Of a stretch of DNA of 64,000 bases, positions 33,767 through 46,639 are shown in pieces (within the stretch, counting starts at the first letter, position 1; every line of letters starts with the position of its first letter). The notes under the pieces are model-generated. The model saw nothing but the letters and a program-made list of their open reading frames with translations, made no database searches and had not been told where the DNA came from. The translations under genes were made by a program, and so were the position numbers. Origin of the DNA: Cudoniella acicularis (lineage: Eukaryota > Ascomycota > Leotiomycetes > Helotiales > Helotiaceae); NCBI GenBank assembly GCA_013054445.1, contig JAAMPI010000048.1, positions 18,608-82,607 of the forward strand. Direction: 5' to 3'.

Positions 33767-34834
33767 TCACGACCCCATGAGGATGAAGGTTCCTAGCAAT
33801 TCTGTTTCAATCTTGTGGTATCCCCTCAAATGTTGTGCCAAGTGGTATTTCCTTGTGAAAGCCTTGTCGCCTATATGCTTACGGCAGTATCTACAAGGGA
33901 AGGCACCAGCCCCTGGACCCGTCACAAAGTCCTGAACGTGTCGGTTGAGGCAATCGAGTCGGGAAAAAGTAGCTTGACATGTGCACTTATACGCAGCATG
34001 ACGCGTTATTTTGGCATGGTTGTTGAGTGCTGAGTTCGTTCGAAAATGTGCAAAACACTTTGAGCAAGTATTTGGCGCGGCGAATGTCAGACGACAATGT
34101 ATGAAGTTCGGAGGATTCTCGTTGTTTTCAGTCCTCCCCGCAGAATGGTCGACGGGAAGAGGTATCCATCGATTTTCGGCATTTAAGGCGTCTAATGAAA
34201 CTTGAGGCGTAAGATCAAACCTTGCGCTTCGCGCGAACGGGCTCCTGCATGACCTAGTCTTAGCATTTGATCGAGAGAACGACTCCGGACAAGAGACGAC
34301 TTACACCACATGCGACCTTTCAGCAGCAGAAGTAGGAAGTGTTGAGCTTTCTAAGCCGTTTGTTTGAAAAGAGCTTGCGTTGAAAATTTCACCAAAGAGG
34401 GGCTCGCCTGCACCAACGTCTGCAAAGGGGGAGCGCTGTATATATGGCTGATCCAAGAAAGGGCCCTTAAACTGCGAGCCTTGCGGGGTTGCCTGATTGA
34501 AAGAAGGCGGAAGCGGATTTGGAGCATGATGAGCATCCCAGTCAACAGCAAGCGATGTATTTTGATTCGCCTGGCTATGACCAAAGGAATCGAATGAAGG
34601 TGTATCACGTGATTCAAGGCCAAAAATAGCCTCCGCTCCTCCAGAAGGTCGGTTTTGAGGTGCTGCATTAGAAGCTAGCGTCAGGCATCCATGCATGGCA
34701 CTATCATGTGGCATTAAAGAACTCTCCCGATCTTGAAGCATGGTGCTCTTAAAGTTGAAATCTGCATTCACCAGCTCGCTGGCCTGAGCCTGAGTTGGCC
34801 TCCAGAATATGCTTGAGTAATTGGGAGAGGACAT
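33767..34834 (-). CDS. C2H2 zinc-finger protein
   Basis: Exon 1 is 34834-34305 and exon 2 is 34253-33767, joined across a 51-base intron, giving 339 codons (338 aa). I chose ATG 34834 (MSSPNYSSIFWRP); the frame is open upstream only through a GTG. The first 190 residues are polar and low-complexity, as in transcription-factor activation regions. The C-terminal third has zinc fingers: CSKCFAHFRTNSALNNHAKI with a second His (C-x2-C-x12-H-x5-H), a degenerate C-x-C finger (YKCTCQATFSRLDCLNRHV), and CRYCRKHIGDKAF...HLAQHLRGYH (C-x2-C-x17-H-x4-H). It is probably a nuclear DNA-binding regulator. A MITE-like element begins 91 bases upstream of the ATG. The C-terminal end (TGA 33767-33769) could be an internal exon edge instead. 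Confidence 0.72.
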
Positions 34835-34924
34835 GACGAACTCAAACGATGGAGAAGGAAGTGGTGCTGACTTGAAATTTTGTCCTTTCACGGGGAACTG
34901 CTACTGTATTTAACCGACGGCATA

Positions 34925-35190
34925 ACGAGCCCAGTCAGATAAGTAAGATAAGTCAGTGTTTTCAGGCCACTTTTAAGCGATTTTCAGGCTTCGCGACCCC
35001 ACCTTTAGGCTTCCGAAAATTAAAAGTTGTCGCGATCACTTAAATGTTATAAAATAACTAGGAATAATTATAATATAAAATCTTATAATTACGAGTCATT
35101 AAACGTAAAGATACTTTCTACTCACTAACTTTTAAATTTAGATTTACTAGTAAAATACCCTAAAATACAGACTTATCTGACCAGGCTCGT
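34925..35190. mobile_element. MITE-like element with 20-bp inverted ends
   Basis: ACGAGCCCAGTCAGATAAGT at 34925-34944 matches the reverse complement of 35171-35190 (ACGAGCCTGGTCAGATAAGT) at 18 of 20 positions. The 266-base interior is AT-rich with no coding frame, as in a non-autonomous DNA transposon. A clear target duplication could not be seen. It sits in the promoter region of the C2H2 gene. Confidence 0.75.
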
Positions 35191-36298
35191 AAGGTATATC
35201 TGGGCGCGAGGAGGCGGGTCCGCTCCGCAGCTTTGTTGCCTTCTTTGCCTATGCGAACAGAGTGGATGATGGCGAACCACAAAGAGGCAACATAGCAACC
35301 GCCCACCTTTTTTTCCTGCGCAACCTCACCTGTTGAACTCCTTCGCGTCCCCATCCAATTCGCAGAGGACACAGTCATGAGTGCATTCGATCAACGTTAG
35401 ATCCAGCACCAGCGAAAAAACCACAAAAGTACAAAGACCTAAGCCAGCATTTATTGCCTCGATCGCTACGCCTTCAATAACTCCGATGGCCTCTGGAGAC
35501 ACGCTCGCGAAAACCACTAAAATGAACTCCCCACCGACGAAAGCGAGCACAGGCGATACTGCACAAAATTCGAGTTGCAGTGTATACAAAACTCAGCGTA
35601 AGTAAATCCAGGCAGCCTTGGGTCTAGTGAAAATTGAAACCGCGCACACACACACAGACCTCGAACTATTTTATCATTACCGAATACCTTACACTTTATC
35701 CTTCCTGCTTGAACAGTCTAGCTAACTTCGGTCGAAGCCAGCGAATAAATCACAAAACGATGGATATTATGTTGCCACAATGCTACTCTATAGCATTTCG
35801 TTCGAGGCCACCGCAAACAATACGTTAATGTCACGAAGCTATACTATTTTGCAAGTCGCTCAAAGGCATATGCGCTGGACTTTCAACATATCGATGATGG
35901 TATATTAGGCTCCTTAAAACTTCACTCTTCACAAGTGGTTCAAGGCATATACGCTAGACTCTCAAAGTTTCGAGGACGGATCACCCAAGAAGCCTTGAAG
36001 AATCCTGGAAAACGATACGTTAGAAACTTCTACCTTTCCATTTTACAAGTCGTTCAATGTCACCTTATACCACATATTGGCGTTACATTACCTGGCCAGT
36101 TCAAAATCGGTCAAAATCACCGAAGCAAGTTCGCTCTCGCATGCCCTCCACGAAATGCTACATGGTTAATATGTGGCCTCCTTAGGGGAGAACAAGGCCA
36201 GACTTTTCGTCGTTCAGGAGAACAGGAAATGGGCCTACGAGCGATCCTCGCTCTGCTTCTCCCTTCCTCAAGCACCGCAACCTTGAAGCGGAACGGAT
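35191..36298. other. Intergenic with degenerate local repeats
   Basis: No gene supported. Related segments recur: GCAAGTCGCTCAAAGGCATATGCGCTGGACT (about 35852), ACAAGTGGTTCAAGGCATATACGCTAGACT (about 35930) and ACAAGTCGTTCAATGTCAC (about 36045), so this looks like a decayed tandem repeat. Frames at 35381-35605 and 35935-36303 have no motif. Confidence 0.4.
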
Positions 36299-36528
36299 CC
36301 TGAGACTAGACTGCGTGATGGGTACTCGTACACGGACCAGTTGGTCCGTGCCTAGCCGTGCGTCGGGTAAAGCCCTAAGATTTTTTTTTAATAAATATCA
36401 TATTTTTGTAATAGACTCGAAATTTCTAGTTCTGTTAAAAAATCTGTATTAAATTTGGCCTAGAAACAAAAGAGAAGCACGGCCAAACGGGTACCCGTGG
36501 GTTACCCACCACGCAGTCTACCTGAGAC
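36299..36528. mobile_element. hAT-type MITE with exact 8-bp target duplication
   Basis: The element spans 36307-36520 (214 bases). CCTGAGAC is duplicated exactly on either side (36299-36306 and 36521-36528). Its ends are inverted: TAGACTGCGTGATGGGTA at the left and, on the other strand, TAGACTGCGTGGTGGGTA at the right. Eight-base duplications with TAG-starting ends are typical of hAT elements. There is no transposase, so it needs one from elsewhere. An inner palindrome (CACGGACCA, GT, TGGTCCGTG) lies at 36331-36350. The clean duplication suggests a fairly recent insertion. Confidence 0.9.
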
Positions 36529-38999
36529 CCATCGAGAAGAGAAAGATGGGCAATTCGAGCGCAAAGTCATAAAGCGAGAGTAGGGGCCTTGATTGGTGCG
36601 ATTTCAATTGAACACAGCTTTCAGGTAAGCGTTGGGAATATGGATAGAGAGACGGGATGTTCGAAATGTAATATTAGGCCGGCCACAGGCCAAGCTCGAA
36701 CAAGCGAAATACATGTTGTTCTGCCTATGAGAAAATGTAAAACCTTGTGTTCTCGTGTGTTAAACAAAATTTATATAATATGATCTACATTGATTTAAGT
36801 TGATTTTCGGCACAGCGATTATGTGTGAGGGGGAAAGGGTCTTAAAAGTCTGGGTTTACGGAGGTGCTAGGGCTAAGTCTAGTCTCATCGCCTTCGCGGC
36901 AGAGCGAATCTGATCAATCGATCTTTTAGCATCCCTTGAATTCTTGTTCTGCCGTGAGACTAGGCTAAGCCCAGGCAGCACCGTATGTCTTCTACTCATA
37001 CTGGGTTCCAGCAACCCAATTCTCCGCCGGATTGTAATACTCTCAGAACTTAAAAGGATGCAACCGGTGCCAACTATGTGCAACAAGGTCAATTGCGCTA
37101 TATACAGGGAGGTAAATACAGGGAGAGAAGCTTTAAAGGGGGACATATTGGTGATGCTCGGTCCCAGTTTTGTTGAATTGTAGGGAATGACCCGGACCAG
37201 CCAAAGCTCACTCTTTTCAACATTCCAAGCTTCCAGCTTCAAATCATATTAACGATTCCAATTGAAAATGCGAAAACCACGATTCGCAAGGAATTCGATC
37301 GCAGGCCGATTGAAAATCATTTCTATTCTAGGGGGCATTAAGTTAACTCACCTTACGCTGTACACCTGATATATTCGTTCGCCCATGAATGCCTTCCTCA
37401 CCAATTGTAATGGATTGGAGTGCCTTTGGATGGTGAGGAAATATTAAATAGCATCGAAGCGACTTGCCTAACAAGTGCTTGGGTAAAAAGGCAGAAACAG
37501 CAGCAGTGCCAGGCTCCAGATTGGCGAAGTGCCGAATGCTCTTTGTATTCTTGTCATGCTTGATTTGATGATATTGTCAGGCTGGGCTTCGAGAATATTC
37601 AAAAGAGTATGTAGCATATTCTTAAAAGCTTAGTAGAAGTGATGCGTGACAAAAGATAGAATGCTTGAGTGAGGAGTCGGGTTTGTTAACCAGATGGTTA
37701 GAAAGCGATATCTTGGGGGGCGTGAAGGACCTTTTTGAACTAAATTTGGTCCGCTGCAACCCCTTCTGCTGCGGACCTCCAGGAGACCCTCCTGGACCTC
37801 CTCGTGTATGTCTAGGAGTGCCATCGGGACCCCTCCCCTCCTGGTTCTCAGCCAGCTCAGCTGGCTTCTCCAGTGTGAGGCAAAGTAAAGCAACAGGCGA
37901 ACAGGCGAATAGGACCCAACTTCCCTCGGTGAGCGAATTCGGTTCTGCTTTGTGGTCCCATGCAACTCCGCCTTATTTCCACCCTATTTCTCGAAAAGCA
38001 TGGCAAGTGCGTCGTATTTGCATTGGCGAAGAATCTTGGAGGCTGGCATTGACAACACCGCATGAATTCAGAGAAAGTCTTCTTAAAGAAGTCTGCCAGC
38101 GCCCTATTCAAAAATATCTACAAATCTTAGAGGTTCGAACCCAACATCTGTTCGGCTCGCTTAGATGCCGCCCTATTCCTCGTAAATTCCAGCATCCTCG
38201 CATATTCAGCCCACCCTCTATAAAACCTACCCGCACCCTACACCGAAGATTCCGCCCTGTTTCTCAGAACTTTTCGTCATCTGAAGCATGTATGCATGTT
38301 CAACGCCCTCTTACACGTACCTACCACATCGTGTCTTTCCAACCACTGGAACGTTGCAGATGGGAGATGGCAGGGAAGATTCTGGAATGGTGCTTGAATG
38401 AATGGGCTCTTTCGACAGGAAAGCTGCTGCTGTAAGCTGAAGCTGTGCGGTAGTCGATGCTCACTAGGCTTTGGGTTGGGTAGTCGACCATGAGTTCTCT
38501 CGCTCCTGATTGGCTCCGAAAGCGACTTCGGCTAAAAACTACGACGCCCTGAACCTTATTATGCGCATAGGAGCAAAATGTGGATCCAAAATGATTCCGG
38601 TTCTGAGGTGAAATGGGATCTGCGCTTAGAGACAAGACGAGGAGAGTGTAACCGGGCCCTATGGGAGCCAAAACGAGCCCTTGGGTGCTGAAATGGGTAC
38701 GCTTATTTTGGCATCAGGCTACAAGGCACTAACACACGCACTTCAACCCCTATACTCGCCAAGCTTTTAGGCACTCATGCTATTTTAATAAGCGGTATCC
38801 CCCCTCCTGTATCACTAAAATCAAGCTTTTATAACAAGCACCTACGTAATAGAATTAGCTTACTTATAAGCTTACATTTCGCGCGTAATTAATATAATTT
38901 AATAAATAATTTAATAACTTTTTTTATAATAAGAAAATTTATTCTCTTAAACTTTTAAATTATTAATATTATTATAAATAATTATATAAAAGTAAACGA
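36529..38999. other. Gene-poor stretch
   Basis: No supportable gene in about 2.5 kb. The longest plus-strand frame (37665-38435) starts only at a TTG, has no motif and repeats CGCCCTATTC-like words (near 37968, 38100, 38168, 38256), so it is likely a decayed repeat. From about 38860 the sequence becomes AT-rich toward the RIP block. Confidence 0.4.
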
Positions 39000-39449
39000 C
39001 CAGACGGCAAGCCCGTATCAGGAAACTGCGACTCCCGCATCGGGTAAGGTGCGTGCACGGGCCAGCCGCCGCTTTCGCGGGGTATAAAAATCTCGCGACT
39101 CTATCCCACGCTCCTTTCCCTTCTTCCTTCCTTTCTAACAGCCTAACACCCTCCACCTTACAACGCTCGGTGCTCGCTCTTCATGCGCATTCGGCCCTTC
39201 TGCCTAGATTCCATTCCTTCCTACCAGGCTCCCCTGATCGGCCACGCCGTAGCTGAGAAGACGACGCCAGTAAGATACGGGGCAGTTTTAACCAGAATTC
39301 ACGATCCCCTCTACCACTTTAATACTATTAAGCAGCTAAGTAGCTATAATACCGCGGATCGCCTCGCAAGCTGCCTCGTATTAGCTGAGTTACGAGCTTT
39401 CCGTGTCCTAACGTCCTTATAATCTGCCTCGTCGTCGTACTATAACCGT

Positions 39450-40230
39450 TCCTTATAGCAGGCCGCTCCGGAGATTAAGATACCGTAGACTTAGCCTACA
39501 CTCCTTATAGCACAATAATGCCTTACGATAACGCGGCCTGGCCTTCTGCCTAGCTATACCGTAGGTAGATGACGTATAGGCAGCTTCCCGTAAGTTTCCT
39601 TATACCGTAGCGCATTTCGTATTCGTTTGATTACGTAGATCTAGGCTAATTCGAGACGAAAGGATCATACGGGGCTCTAGCTTATATCTGCTAAAGATAT
39701 GCCGATTAGATTATAATAGCTGCTTATATAATAGCTAAGACGCTAACGAGGAATACCTATAATATATAAGGTTGTCTAAAGCCTTCGGACGGGCGGATAA
39801 GGTTAGTATCCGAGGATATACGACTCTTCCCTTCCTTCGACCGCCCCTACCTCCTTGCCTAGCTTTTCGTGGCCTCGTTAACGATCGAGAAAGGATATTA
39901 AGATCGGTCGATCGTAATAGACAGCGAAGTAAAGATAGTGGCTACGGAGGGGTAATAGGCATCTTCCGGTATAAAAGCGTAGGATTTAAGGTCTTAGGCT
40001 CTAGTAGCTACGATAGATCTTTATATATATAAGGGGCGGTATTAACGCCAAGGCATTTTTTAACGGTAGGTACGTTAAAAGAAGGAGGAGAATAGCACGC
40101 TAGGAGTATACGGTAGGCCGTAGAGGGTATTCCTGTTCTTAAGGGTAGTACGAGATGTCTATATAAGTCCTAGTTTCCCCCTATCTACTATCTTTCTATA
40201 GTCTAGTTTCTATAGCTAATAGTAAGTAGA
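39450..40230 (+). pseudogene. RIP-mutated coding stretch, unidentified
   Basis: One plus-strand frame reads through only RIP-type stops and looks protein-like (for example ISYSFDYVDLG and ETKGSYGALAYIC near 39610-39690). I do not recognise the family. The region after about 40020 (TAAGGGGCGG...) is probably non-coding and promoter of the next decayed gene. Confidence 0.25.
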
Positions 40231-40270
40231 AAATTTCTTAAATACTTCTAAATATTTCTACGCGCTTAAG

Positions 40271-42825
40271 ATAGCCACTTTGGCCTTTAAACCGTATACT
40301 TATATACTAACTACTCCGCGTTTTAAGAAGATAATAAGCCGCCGTAAACCTACCTCGAAGCTAATTAGTATCTTCGACAAGCTCTAGCGTATTAGTCCGA
40401 GTAATATAAAACTTAGTATATCGTAATTAGTAATAGCTAACGACTATAAGAATAACGATCGTAAAATCCGAGGTAAGTTTTAAGATCGAGATATTTAGCT
40501 AATAGTAATTATAACTAATCTTAGATATCTAAGAGTAGGGAACGATATAATTACTAACTATAATAAAAACGACGATGACTTCGACCTTCCCTCTATCGAA
40601 CAACTATTATATATTACGCTATAGAAAGAGAGTTTTATAGCGGAGGACTAGCCTTTAAATAACGTAACCTTCGAAGTTAGAGATAGAACTCTAAATAAGA
40701 GAGGCGGCTCTCTTAATAATAACGGGTTAGCACCGGGCAATAACTTAAGCGATACTCTAGGTAAGCACGCTCTTTATCCTCTATCGTAGAAACAGATAAG
40801 TAGTTTTTCTAATATAGTATAAGAGATCTAATTATACTATTAGGCGATGACGACTTAAAGGCCTCTAAAACTAAAGTCTACGATAATAGTCTTCGTACTA
40901 AAAGTATAGCGGCAGATAAGGGTCTTCTCGATAGCCTAGAGACCGCTATCTACTCGACAACCCCGGCCTCTCCTAATTCCGACGTATAGTACGACATTAA
41001 TGACTTATTTAAGACGATAGAGCGCTTACGGCACTCTAAACCTAACCCTTCGACGTCCGATTCTATATACTATTATACGTCTTCTACTTCTAGTGCCTCG
41101 AGCGAACTATTATACGACTATACTAGTATAGTAGGTCAATATACGGTCTACGTTTAGTCTAAGGCCACGATGTCCCCTCCTACTCGTCCTCGCGATCACC
41201 CTCCCGACTATCTTCTTATATTTTAAAGTATAGTAGACGAGTATAAGCTAGTACGCCCTATACTAAATTCCGATATCTTTAATAAGGACGAGAGACAGCG
41301 ATAGGAGGGGGAGGAGGAACAGGATGATTAGGTCTACGGTAATAATAACGAGGAAGGCAGGCAGATATAGTAAGAGGTAAAAGATATAATAGCGACGCTA
41401 ACGTCCGAAAAAGTTGGCGATACCTATCTATCTAGTAAAGATAAAAGCTTAAGGCTAGCCACCTACGATCTATCTCTAGAGCCGAATAATAATTATAATA
41501 ACGACGAGCTTAATAGTAATCCCGTGTCGATTAATATAGATAAGGAACTATATCCTATTAAGCGGAAACGATTATCCTTATCTAATAACCTAATATATAA
41601 GAAGCGCAAGCGCTATCTTAAACAGAGGTCTAACCCCTAACGTAGATTATACGCTAAACTCCGTTAACACTCTCCGAAATCATACTCCCTTCTTAATTAT
41701 AGTTTAAGAGTCACCGTAGTGTCTAATACTAAAGGTCGATTGCCTTCGCCTATACCTTCGACGCTATAAACTATAGATATAGAGATATCATCTGACTACG
41801 ACAATCTTAGCCGATTATCTAGTAATATCTTACCGACGCTAATCGAGGTTATATTCCGCCTATACTCTATACGCTACTATTCTTTTATAGCGGTAGTCTA
41901 AGATAGTCGCGACGGGCGAGGAATATCTTTTAGCTAGCTTACCTAACTTATCGAGAGTGTTGGCTATATAAAGAGAATTGACGACTTTACTATCAAGCCG
42001 ATAGAGTAACATTCGTTCCTCTTGACTAGCTTTAGCCGGCATACCTTATCCCTACTCTCTAGTAGCACGATTTTATCGCCTACCGTAAAGGCAAACTATG
42101 TCTTCGACAACGCGCCTTTAACTATACTTTAGTATAGTAAAGCCGTCGGTATTAGAGCTCTATTATCGGAAGAGAGTAAACCGTTAAATAGTAATAACGA
42201 GAGTAGTTTAAGCGATAGCGATCTTAATCTTAATAGCGACGATAACGCGTGTTCGAATAAAAAAAAGCAGGGTTCTAGTATAAGGATAAATATCTTATAG
42301 GATCTTATAGACGAGTAGCGCTTACTAGCGTATAAGAAGGAGGGCAAGTCGTAGAAGTAGATCTTCCGACAGTTCCTAAGTAGGAGTCAGCCTATAGTAC
42401 GCACACGTTTAAACATCGTATAGGCTAGAGGCGAGTAGGCTTCCTCGTATAGGTAGACAGGCGGCTGTTAGTACGTACTTGTCCGTTAAAATTTGTTACG
42501 ATAAACCGAGCGATATATTATACGTAGGCTTAAAAAGGTCTTCTTATCCGTTATCGTAAATACTATATCGGATATAGAAGTTAAAGCTATTGCCTCTAGG
42601 CCGTTATCTACTAAACGCAAGAGCGAATTCTTAGAGAATCATATTAAAAAGCTATAGGATAGACATAAGATTTATAGAGGTACTATTAGAAATAGTAGGA
42701 AGTAATAGTTACTTTATTAATATACGGAGGCGGACCTTATCCCCGACGACGTACCTTTAACTATCTCTAGTATAGTAGAACTATTAATACTAACCTCCCT
42801 TCTTCCCGCATCCCCCTAATAGGGA
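40271..42825 (+). pseudogene. RIP-mutated Myb/SANT-like protein gene
   Basis: The frame starts at ATA 40271, probably a mutated ATG (IATLAFKPYTYILTTPRF), runs to LSDTL at about 40757, and continues after a likely intron (GTAAGC at 40758, ...TATTAG about 40842) with GDDDLKASKTKVYDNSLRT. Further on come LYPIKRKRLSLSNNLIYKKR and ISSDYDNLSRLSSNILPTL. At about 42295-42420 there is a Myb/SANT-like unit: DEQRLLAYKKEGKS, then IFRQFLSRSQPIVRTRLNIV, with stops at the Trp and Gln positions. From memory this matches a repeated fungal protein ending in an acidic/Ser-rich region plus a Myb-like helix set, which would bind DNA. Many TAG/TAA kill it. Upstream and downstream limits are approximate. Confidence 0.55.
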
Positions 42826-43164
42826 GCGTTTTTAACTAGTAATATAAGGCGAATTAGACAATTACTAAAATGTTAGCTCTTTATATAGAAGCTATATCAG
42901 ACGGGAGAACGGGGTAGGTAAAAAGAAGGAGAGTTCTACTTATTAGGCCTAGTAATGTCCTTAATTAAAAAAAAAAACTACGAGGTTAACTATATAAATT
43001 AGTCAATTTACTTTATTATATTATATAGATTTCTCTAAAACTCTATAATAAACAAATACTCTTAGGTCCTCGCCTCGCCTATATATTTACCTCCTTTTCT
43101 AAACAGCTAATCACCTTAAAAGCGTATCTATCTTTAACTAGCGTCTTAAGATTAGTATAGCTCT

Positions 43165-44700
43165 ACGGGTCGAGCCCTTTTCTTTAGCTTTTTAAATATT
43201 TTCCTATCGATCCTTTAAGACAATAAAGTATTAAGGGTAACTTCTCGCGAACTAATACGGCTTGATTGACTATTAGCTTCCTCTAATAAAGATATAATAT
43301 TATAACTTGATTAGTCGGAGAGATAGTGGCTTTCTAAGCCCTATAAGAGTCCGGATTCCCCTAGCTCGGATTACTCCGAGACCTTAAAATCCGGATCGAG
43401 CGATAAGTTATTAATAACTAAACAGATTCTTTTTAAGTAAGTCGATATCTATTTATCGTAGACGTTTTTAATAAACTTATAGGCCGTCTATTTCTCTTTA
43501 CTATCTAACGCCGTAAAGCTAAATTTATAGATCGGGTAGCGATAGAAGGTAGTCTTGTTCTCGTCGATTATAGGATAATGACCGTAGATTCTTACCGTCC
43601 GGTGATTATACGAGACTAAGAAGGCGAGTATCTCCCGGTAAAGCTCCTTTTCGCGTTTTATAAGCCTAAAGAGTTCGATAACACCTTTTACGGCTATCGT
43701 CATACTATAAGTATTCTGTCGGTCCGTAATATCAAGCGCCGTAGCGCCGTACTTGACCTCGTATATAAGAAACGAGAAGTATATATAGTATATACTTATA
43801 AAGAGAGACATTTCTAAGAAGCTATTAATAAACGGCTAGATTTTTTTAAGCTGATCTTCGGTAAATATAGTTCGCTTAAATCTAATAGTATAGTCAGGTT
43901 ACGGACGAGGCTTAGTTAGAGCGATAGAATTGTCCTAGCCTTCGTTAATACTTTCGATCAAGGTTTTTAGATGTTTAGCGCCACGTATAGCTAGAGACTA
44001 AGCGAAAGGAACGATTAATCGAGTAATATCTTAAATAACCTTAGCCTCGTTCCTGTCTTATATTATTTCGCACGTCTCGTTAAAGAGATTATCCTAAAAC
44101 AATAAATCTTCTAGAACTATTTACTAAGCTTTAAGAAGGGTTCGACAAACGGTCTTACTTGTGTCCGTAATACCTAAATCCGATTTACGTATAAAGCTAC
44201 CCTTAGTCTCGAGTAAGATTCTATATTACGGGCTTTAATACGGAACACTTTTGGCTTTCCTCGGCTTTTAATCGCTAGGTATAGTAGAGCTAGGCGCGGT
44301 AGAGCCAGTTTCTAATTGTTTGCCGCGAAGAGATAAAGAAGATTTCTTCCTCGTAAGTAGATAGTTTATATTACTCTTCGATTCGAAGTATTCTTTAGGC
44401 CAACGAAGCTCCCTCCGCTAGTATTTAAGTAGGTTGATCTCCTCCCCGCTATTACCGACGGCTACGTTCTCGCCGATTATGTCTTCGATAGTAGATTATA
44501 GAGGAGACTTTCGCCGTCGCTTTTAAGAGGAAGTAGTACTAGAGGGGAGGGTAGGTTCGTTTTCTTATAATCGCTTTCGTTTTCGATCTTTAATCTATAG
44601 AAACTTGACTTAAGTTAGCTTTATAATATAATAAGAGGAGAGTGGTATACCTCTTTACCAGGAGTTTTACTAGTTAAGGAGGGAAGCGGGTACTTTAGTT
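43165..44700 (-). pseudogene. RIP-mutated DUF7924 protein gene
   Basis: On the minus strand, LGITDTSKTVCRTLLKA, DNLFNETCEII, RNEAKVI*DITRLIVPFA, FKRTIFTEDQLKKI and PFINSFLEMSLYKYI lead into the longest stop-free part (43811-43488). There EVKYGATALDITDRQNTYSM, VIELFRLIKREKELYREIL, NHRTVRIYGHYPIID and TTFYRYPIYKF follow in the order of DUF7924 proteins. A Ser-rich tail and a basic KIFKKLKKRARP end it near 43170. DUF7924 resembles restriction-endonuclease-like folds in some reports I recall, but its function is not established. All damage is of the RIP kind. Confidence 0.7.
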
Positions 44701-46639
44701 CGCTGTCTTTAGATATAGTACGATCTTAGCGCCGTAGGCGTAGGCTTCTACGAAGAGAAAGTTATAGGCGTTCTTTCTTAATACCTTATAGCCGCGCTTC
44801 TATTAACGATCAGTCAAAGTATACGACCGGTATAAATAGCTTACTTACGTTCGCCTTTTAGTATCGAGTATTACCGCCTAACTTTTTAGATGTTTCGTTT
44901 TGCTTAGCGTAGGGCTATATCGACTAGAAAGAAGAGGGATAACAAGTAGGTTTATATTATCGCTAAGGTTAACGGATAAGGGGGAAGAAGAGTCAGAAGG
45001 AGCGCGCTAAACGTAGGGTAGTCGATAATAAAATACGCTAGAGTTTAGGATAAAATATAACGGCGACAACGATTCCTATTTTTATTATTTAGCGATAGTA
45101 ATATCACCCTTTATCCGGATCTACTTATATCTAAGACTAGCTTATCTAAAGCAAATATAGAAAGAGGAAGTCGAGCTACTTTAGTCGGCTCTAGTATTAG
45201 ATCAGAAAGTTTACGGATCGTAACGTAGGCTACGCGAGTGATATTAGTTAGTACTAACTTAATAAAGATTAGCTCGTTTACGGCCTAATACGTAAGATAA
45301 AATTTAGTAACCCTACTTATCGAGGGAACGCGTTAATCTAGCACCGAACGCAAGCCACCCCTCGATCTACGGCTACCTCTTAGACGAACTTTTTAGCTAC
45401 CTAATATTATATATATATATATATAGCTAAATTAGGTTTGCGTTCTACGATATATTATATACGATTTAGGGGGGGGAGGGCTGTCTAGTAAGTTATATAC
45501 TGCCTAGCACGATTTGTAATAGTAGTATTAAGAATTTTAAATTTAAAGAAAGATAAGTAGAAGCTGTTATAAGGGGAGCAGAAAGATATATAGAAAGGAT
45601 AGTAAGGTTTAAAGGCGCCGAAGGGATTAATAACAAGCTATCGGCACCTCTAAATAATCAAGAATCCGGTATATATAGTAAGGGTTTACCTAGACCTTAG
45701 AGAATTAGGCTTTTATTATATAGAGCTATTTAAGATAAAAAATATATAATATAAGGCTAGCTAAATCTTATTTGTTTACGTACTAAATAAACAGCTCTTC
45801 CCTCTACTATACGCAGGCCGATATCTCTTTAGAGTAAATCAGATAGTATTAAACTATACTCTATAAAGTCTCTTTTCGTCTTCTACGTAAACTACCCTCT
45901 TTTACTATCGAGCGAGGTCGGCTTCTATCGGCTTAACACGACCAGTACTAGGAGGTATAGGCCTAAAGTTTGTTATAGGCACCTTCCTAGGCTTTCCGAG
46001 GTATCTATTACTACGAAAAAGATAAAAAAAAAAAGCGATAGGTTTAATAGTCTTAGAATCTCTAGCTTAATCTTTTTCTTTACCTAAAAAATAGTCAACT
46101 AAGCACTCCCGATAAATAATAGATAGCTAGTATTTAAAACCTATATTTGTTTACCTTATAGGTGATACTTAACTTCTTCGATACTTAATCCCTTAATACT
46201 TAGCCCTTCGCGCCGTATATAGGGTATTCGCCTCCTTTAATACCGTCGCCGTAACAAGTTTCGTAAGAAAGAGACATATTTTTATTTTAATAAAATAGAG
46301 GATATTAGTAATATAATACGCGACTTTAATAATTTTTAAGATATACGGACAAAAGTACTATTACGTAGAAAGGGAGATATCGATCGAAGTAGGAGCCTAA
46401 CTCTTAGCGGACGAAGGGTTTAAATAAGTTTAGATCTTATCGTATTTATTACGAGAGTAGCTACGAGAACACCTTCGGCTAATTATCTTTATAGAGTTAA
46501 ACAAATATTAATTAGTTAGACAGATAATTAAAAATCGGAGAACTCTATTTCCCTCGCTTTCTCGTCTCCGACTATAATCAATCGCCTTTAGTATATCGAA
46601 CGATATACGACTATAATACTCTTACTCTATTTTCTTTCT

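Noticed and set aside
36856..37242. 128-codon minus-strand frame
   Set aside because: Composition and sequence look random and an equal-length frame lies antisense.
37665..38435. 256-codon plus-strand open frame
   Set aside because: It starts only at TTG, shows no domain, and is built of recurring CGCCCTATTC-like words. It looks like a decayed repeat or a chance frame.
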